Part shown: positions 60,932 to 64,000 of the stretch, in pieces | Layout: each line of letters starts with the position of its first letter | Numbering within the stretch: position 1 is the first letter of the stretch | From: Pterobdella sp. o SKG-2022 | Taxonomy: Eukaryota; Annelida; Clitellata; Hirudinida; Piscicolidae | Length of the DNA: 64,000 nt | Direction: 5' to 3' | Assembly: GCA_964035795.1 (NCBI GenBank) | Contig: OZ038326.1 | Coordinates: forward strand, 5,693,759 to 5,757,758 | The notes under the pieces: model-generated | Told to the model about the DNA's origin: nothing | Databases searched by the model: none | What the model saw: the letters and a program-made list of their open reading frames with translations, nothing else | Program-made: the position numbers and the translations under genes

Positions 60932-62071
60932 ATGATGATGATGATGCGTCCTTCGCGGGCGAAGACGACCACAACTTTTATTCCTCGGGTCTTTGAGTGC
61001 GAAGATGGCTGGTCAGACCAATTTTTGCACTAAATTGCCTTGAGCAACGTGGACAAGGACACGCTAAAGTAGAAGAGGCAGTACTCTTATTTTGCGACGC
61101 TGGCGTTTTTGCTCTTGCTCTTCCACACGTCTCGCTTCAAAGCTCGACACACCAGTGGAAACAGTGCTGCGCCAGAAAGTCCGGTCTCGAGCTATTTCTT
61201 CCCAGGTGTCTGGATCAATGTTGCAATTTTTTAGAGAAGCCTTCAGTGTATCCTTATATCGCTTCCTCTGACCTCCAAGAGAGCGCTTGCCTTCAACCAA
61301 CTCACCAAAAAGCAATCGCTTTGGCAGTCGTTCGTCGGACATTCTGAGTACGTTCCCTGCCCACTTGAGCTGAAAGCGCTTGAGAAACGCATGAATACTC
61401 TCCATGTTAGCTCTTTGGAGTACTTCTGTGTCGGGCACTTTGTCCTGCCAACGGATGCGAAGCAATTTCCGAAGGCATCGCATGTGGAAAGAGTTCAGCT
61501 GTCTGGCGTGAAGACTATACACAGTCCATGTTTCGCATGCGTATAGTAATGTAGGAAGAATGATTGCACGGTACACTTTCAGCTTGGTCAAAACGCTGAT
61601 CCCTCTTCTTTCCCACACCTTTTTTCTTAGTGTGCCGAAGGCTGAGCTGGATCTTGCGATTCTGTAGAAAACCTCTTTGTCGATACTGACAGAATGTGAC
61701 AATGTGCTGCCGAGGTATATGAACTTTTCTGCCACTGTAAGCTTTTCGCCATTGACTGTGATACTTGGCTCTGTGTAGGGAGCTTTAGGAGCCGGCTGGT
61801 ATATCACTTCAGTTTTCTTGATACTTATTGTTGAGCCAAAGTTGTCGCAAGCTGTGGCGAACCGGTTTAAGCTTTCCTGCATAATCGACTGTGTACCAGC
61901 ATTTAATGCGCAGTCGTCAGCAAAGAGAAAGTCGCGGGCAATGTCTTTTTGAACTTTGGTTTTTGCCTGAAGTCTACGTAAGTTGAACAGTTTTCTATCA
62001 GTTCGGAATTTGAAGTTGACTCCAATGTCACCAAAGAGAAAAGCATCAGTCAGCATAGCTGAAAACATCTT
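60932..62071 (-). mobile_element. 5'-truncated LINE (RTE-like) with RT core, frameshifted finger and (CAT)n tail
   Basis: On the minus strand the ORF enters the reverse transcriptase at MFSAMLTDAF and contains the catalytic FADD box (DFLFADDCAL). It continues through IKKTEVIYQPAP, FIYLGSTLS, LPTLLYACETWTVY, the thumb-like RWAGNVLRM-type stretch (LKWAGNVLRMSDERLPKRLL), GGQRKRYKDTLKASL and WEEIARDRTFWR. The main frame stops at 61064. In the next frame the sequence carries on as STLACPCPRCSRQF, then AKIGLTSHLRTQ, a C-terminal C2H2-type finger with its last His changed to Gln. A one-base indel near 61080 therefore broke the ORF. A 3' UTR follows and then (CAT)n at 60946-60932. The element lacks its 5' two-thirds and is dead. 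Confidence 0.9.
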
Positions 62072-64000
62072 GATCTTATAGTGTAACGACCATTCAATTC
62101 TCCGTAGACTTATATACATGGGAGAAATGAGCCAAAAATAATATACTCTATTTAAAACACCAATGCTTTTTATAAACTAAATATTTTCAAAAAGTACGGT
62201 TTCACCATAAAGTTACAAACTATCAACTGAGAACTTTAATTCGATATTTTGAGGCTTTTTTGGTTTTAGTACTTTAATTTTTAAGCATTCACTTTCGTTT
62301 ATATTCATAGAAAATTGTTTTAACATTCAATTATTTTTGTTTTATGTTTTGATTTTTAAATAAATTAAAAATTTTTTTAAAATTAGCTCATTTTTGTTTA
62401 ACTTTAATTAATTATCAATGTAAATTTTTCACATGAATTTCACCCTTAAACTATTCATTAAATGATAGCTTTTCTTTATCACCAATAATTTTCCTTTAAA
62501 GACATTTCTGGAATGCATAAAAAACCTCCAAAGAAAATAACTTCATGGTTTTATTATAAAAATAGATTCTTTGTACTTTAAACATTATCTCAAATATATG
62601 CTTTTAACTGAACATTATCAAGTATTTCTTTAATCTGTTATATATATTTTCGTGAAACATAAAAACACAACATTTGAATTTTTGAGGCTAGTTATTTACA
62701 AATTTATATTTTTTTATCAACATTAAACTATTTTTTTAAAAATTTTATGAACTTAACGTAATGAAAGTGTTAAAATTTTAATGATCGCCTTGAAATCACA
62801 TTTTATTCTGGAGGCCAATTAGGATTGAAAAAGTTTCTAGTTGAAAGAAAAATTAGTTTCAAAACGATGTTAAAATATGTTTACAAAACCGTTTGGGTGT
62901 GTTTGTTTTTCAAGGAATTAAGCGTTATTTATTATATTTTATTCTTTAAAATGTTATTATTTAATTCATGGTTTTTTTAAAACTCATTTTATCTAACCAT
63001 TTTAATTTTTATTGTTATTTTATTCATTATATCTTCTCAATTATTTATTTTTATTTCATTATTGTTTTTTGCTGTATACAACTCATGGGGGTCCCATTTC
63101 TCTATAATTATTTAGGTCTAGATATATCCAATTAGAGGCATAAGATACAAGGGTGGTGAAGTATTTTTGATAGTGTATAATTATATGAAAATTTAATTTT
63201 AATAAATAATAAATCCAACTATTCAAGAAGAAGAATCCATAGATTAATTGAGATTGGAAAGAATTAAAACTTAAACTACGAAATCTATCTCGAAGAGGCT
63301 CCAGCAATAAACGAAGACATCTTCCTTAGAATTCAATATGAAATCAGTATTATTTTCATATTAAGAATGATTTGAACCAATAATGACTGCGTTTCAAATT
63401 ACAAGGCCTGCAAACCAACATTAAAACGTTCAAATTGGTGAAGTCTAAAGTGATAAATGAGTTTTATCATAAGCTTAAAATATTCTGAACTTCTTAAATG
63501 TTATCAATGAACTATTTCAATATTTTCTGCAACTTTTTCGTTAGTTTATAATCTACCGTTTGTTTCATAACGTGGGCGTTAGTGAGTTGAAAAAAACAAA
63601 ACTTACCCATAAGAAACTATAATTTTCGGTAAAGTACTAATTATGATGAGCATTATGTAAATGAAAAAATTGAATGATCGACAATAAAAGGTTTTTTTGA
63701 AATAAATTTATCTCAAAACTTCTCGTTTGGAAGTTGAGATAAAAAAGTTATTGAACAAAAGATAAATACAATGCCTTTGAAAGACTTGATGGTTTTGAAC
63801 TCTGATTTACAATCTTTTTAGTTTTGTGGTAGTTTCAAGATTTAGATGACAATGATAACCAAGGTTTTTAATTTTTTGAACTTTTAAGTGAGTTAGTTCT
63901 CAATGAGTTTCTTATTTTAAAGAACTATATAACCAAGTTTTAAAAAAATCAGAAACTATTTAAATCAAGTGTAGGAACAAACACAAAGTATTAAATTAAA
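62072..64000. other. Intergenic stretch to the window end
   Basis: Very AT-rich. The 74-codon minus-strand frame at 63083-63307 is not convincing. The last 24 bases (63977-64000) match the reverse complement of the dispersed 25-mer family, so a repeat may continue past the window edge. Confidence 0.45.

Noticed and set aside
63083..63307. 74-codon minus-strand frame at the end of the window
   Set aside because: Length is unremarkable for this composition and there is no motif or supporting signal.

Overview
This is nuclear DNA from an animal, most likely an invertebrate. It is strongly AT-rich. Genes are split by many short GT-AG introns and a few long ones. Microsatellites are abundant ((GT)n, (GAT)n, (GGAT)n), and there are 5'-truncated non-LTR retrotransposons and tRNA-derived SINE-like repeats. 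The gene set (LIM-homeobox LHX1/5, MBIP, BPNT1, a poly-C2H2 zinc finger, a USP20/33 deubiquitinase) is metazoan. The deltamethrin-resistance-type small mitochondrial protein and the retroelement types would suit a protostome or spiralian, but the phylum cannot be fixed from sequence alone.

Layout. 1-3.8 kb: two minisatellites and a two-exon orphan gene (1547-2593 +). 3.8-8.3 kb: a tentative multi-exon secreted or single-pass membrane protein (+). 9-15 kb: LINE and SINE remnants and long microsatellites. 15.9-29.1 kb: a five-exon LHX1/5 gene (+) whose exon phases all agree (631 aa). 29.7-31.4 kb: MBIP (+), six exons. 32.2-34.7 kb: BPNT1 (-), seven exons, complete at 308 aa and tail-to-tail with MBIP. 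35.5-37.2 kb: a 13-finger C2H2 protein (+), head-to-head with BPNT1. 38-42 kb: a tandem-repeat and fold-back element and a SINE-like copy. 42.2-42.9 kb: a small mitochondrial inner-membrane-type protein (+), convergent with USP20/33 (43.1-45.7 kb, -). 46.2-47.2 kb: a retrotransposon endonuclease-like fragment, then a decayed duplicate of the USP zinc-finger exon. 47.9-58.0 kb: a mucin-like type I membrane protein (-), four exons with a 7 kb first intron. 60.9-62.1 kb: a truncated LINE.

The genes do not form one pathway. LHX1/5 is a developmental transcription factor, MBIP is a subunit of the ATAC histone acetyltransferase complex, BPNT1 degrades PAP, and USP20/33 is a deubiquitinase. Exon models were built by hand from reading frame, splice-site dinucleotides and phase agreement. 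No transcript or database evidence was available. I found no CRISPR array, operon or evident new multi-gene system. The most unusual elements are the fold-back hairpins, the duplicated USP exon, the orphan genes and the very long LHX1/5 linker.
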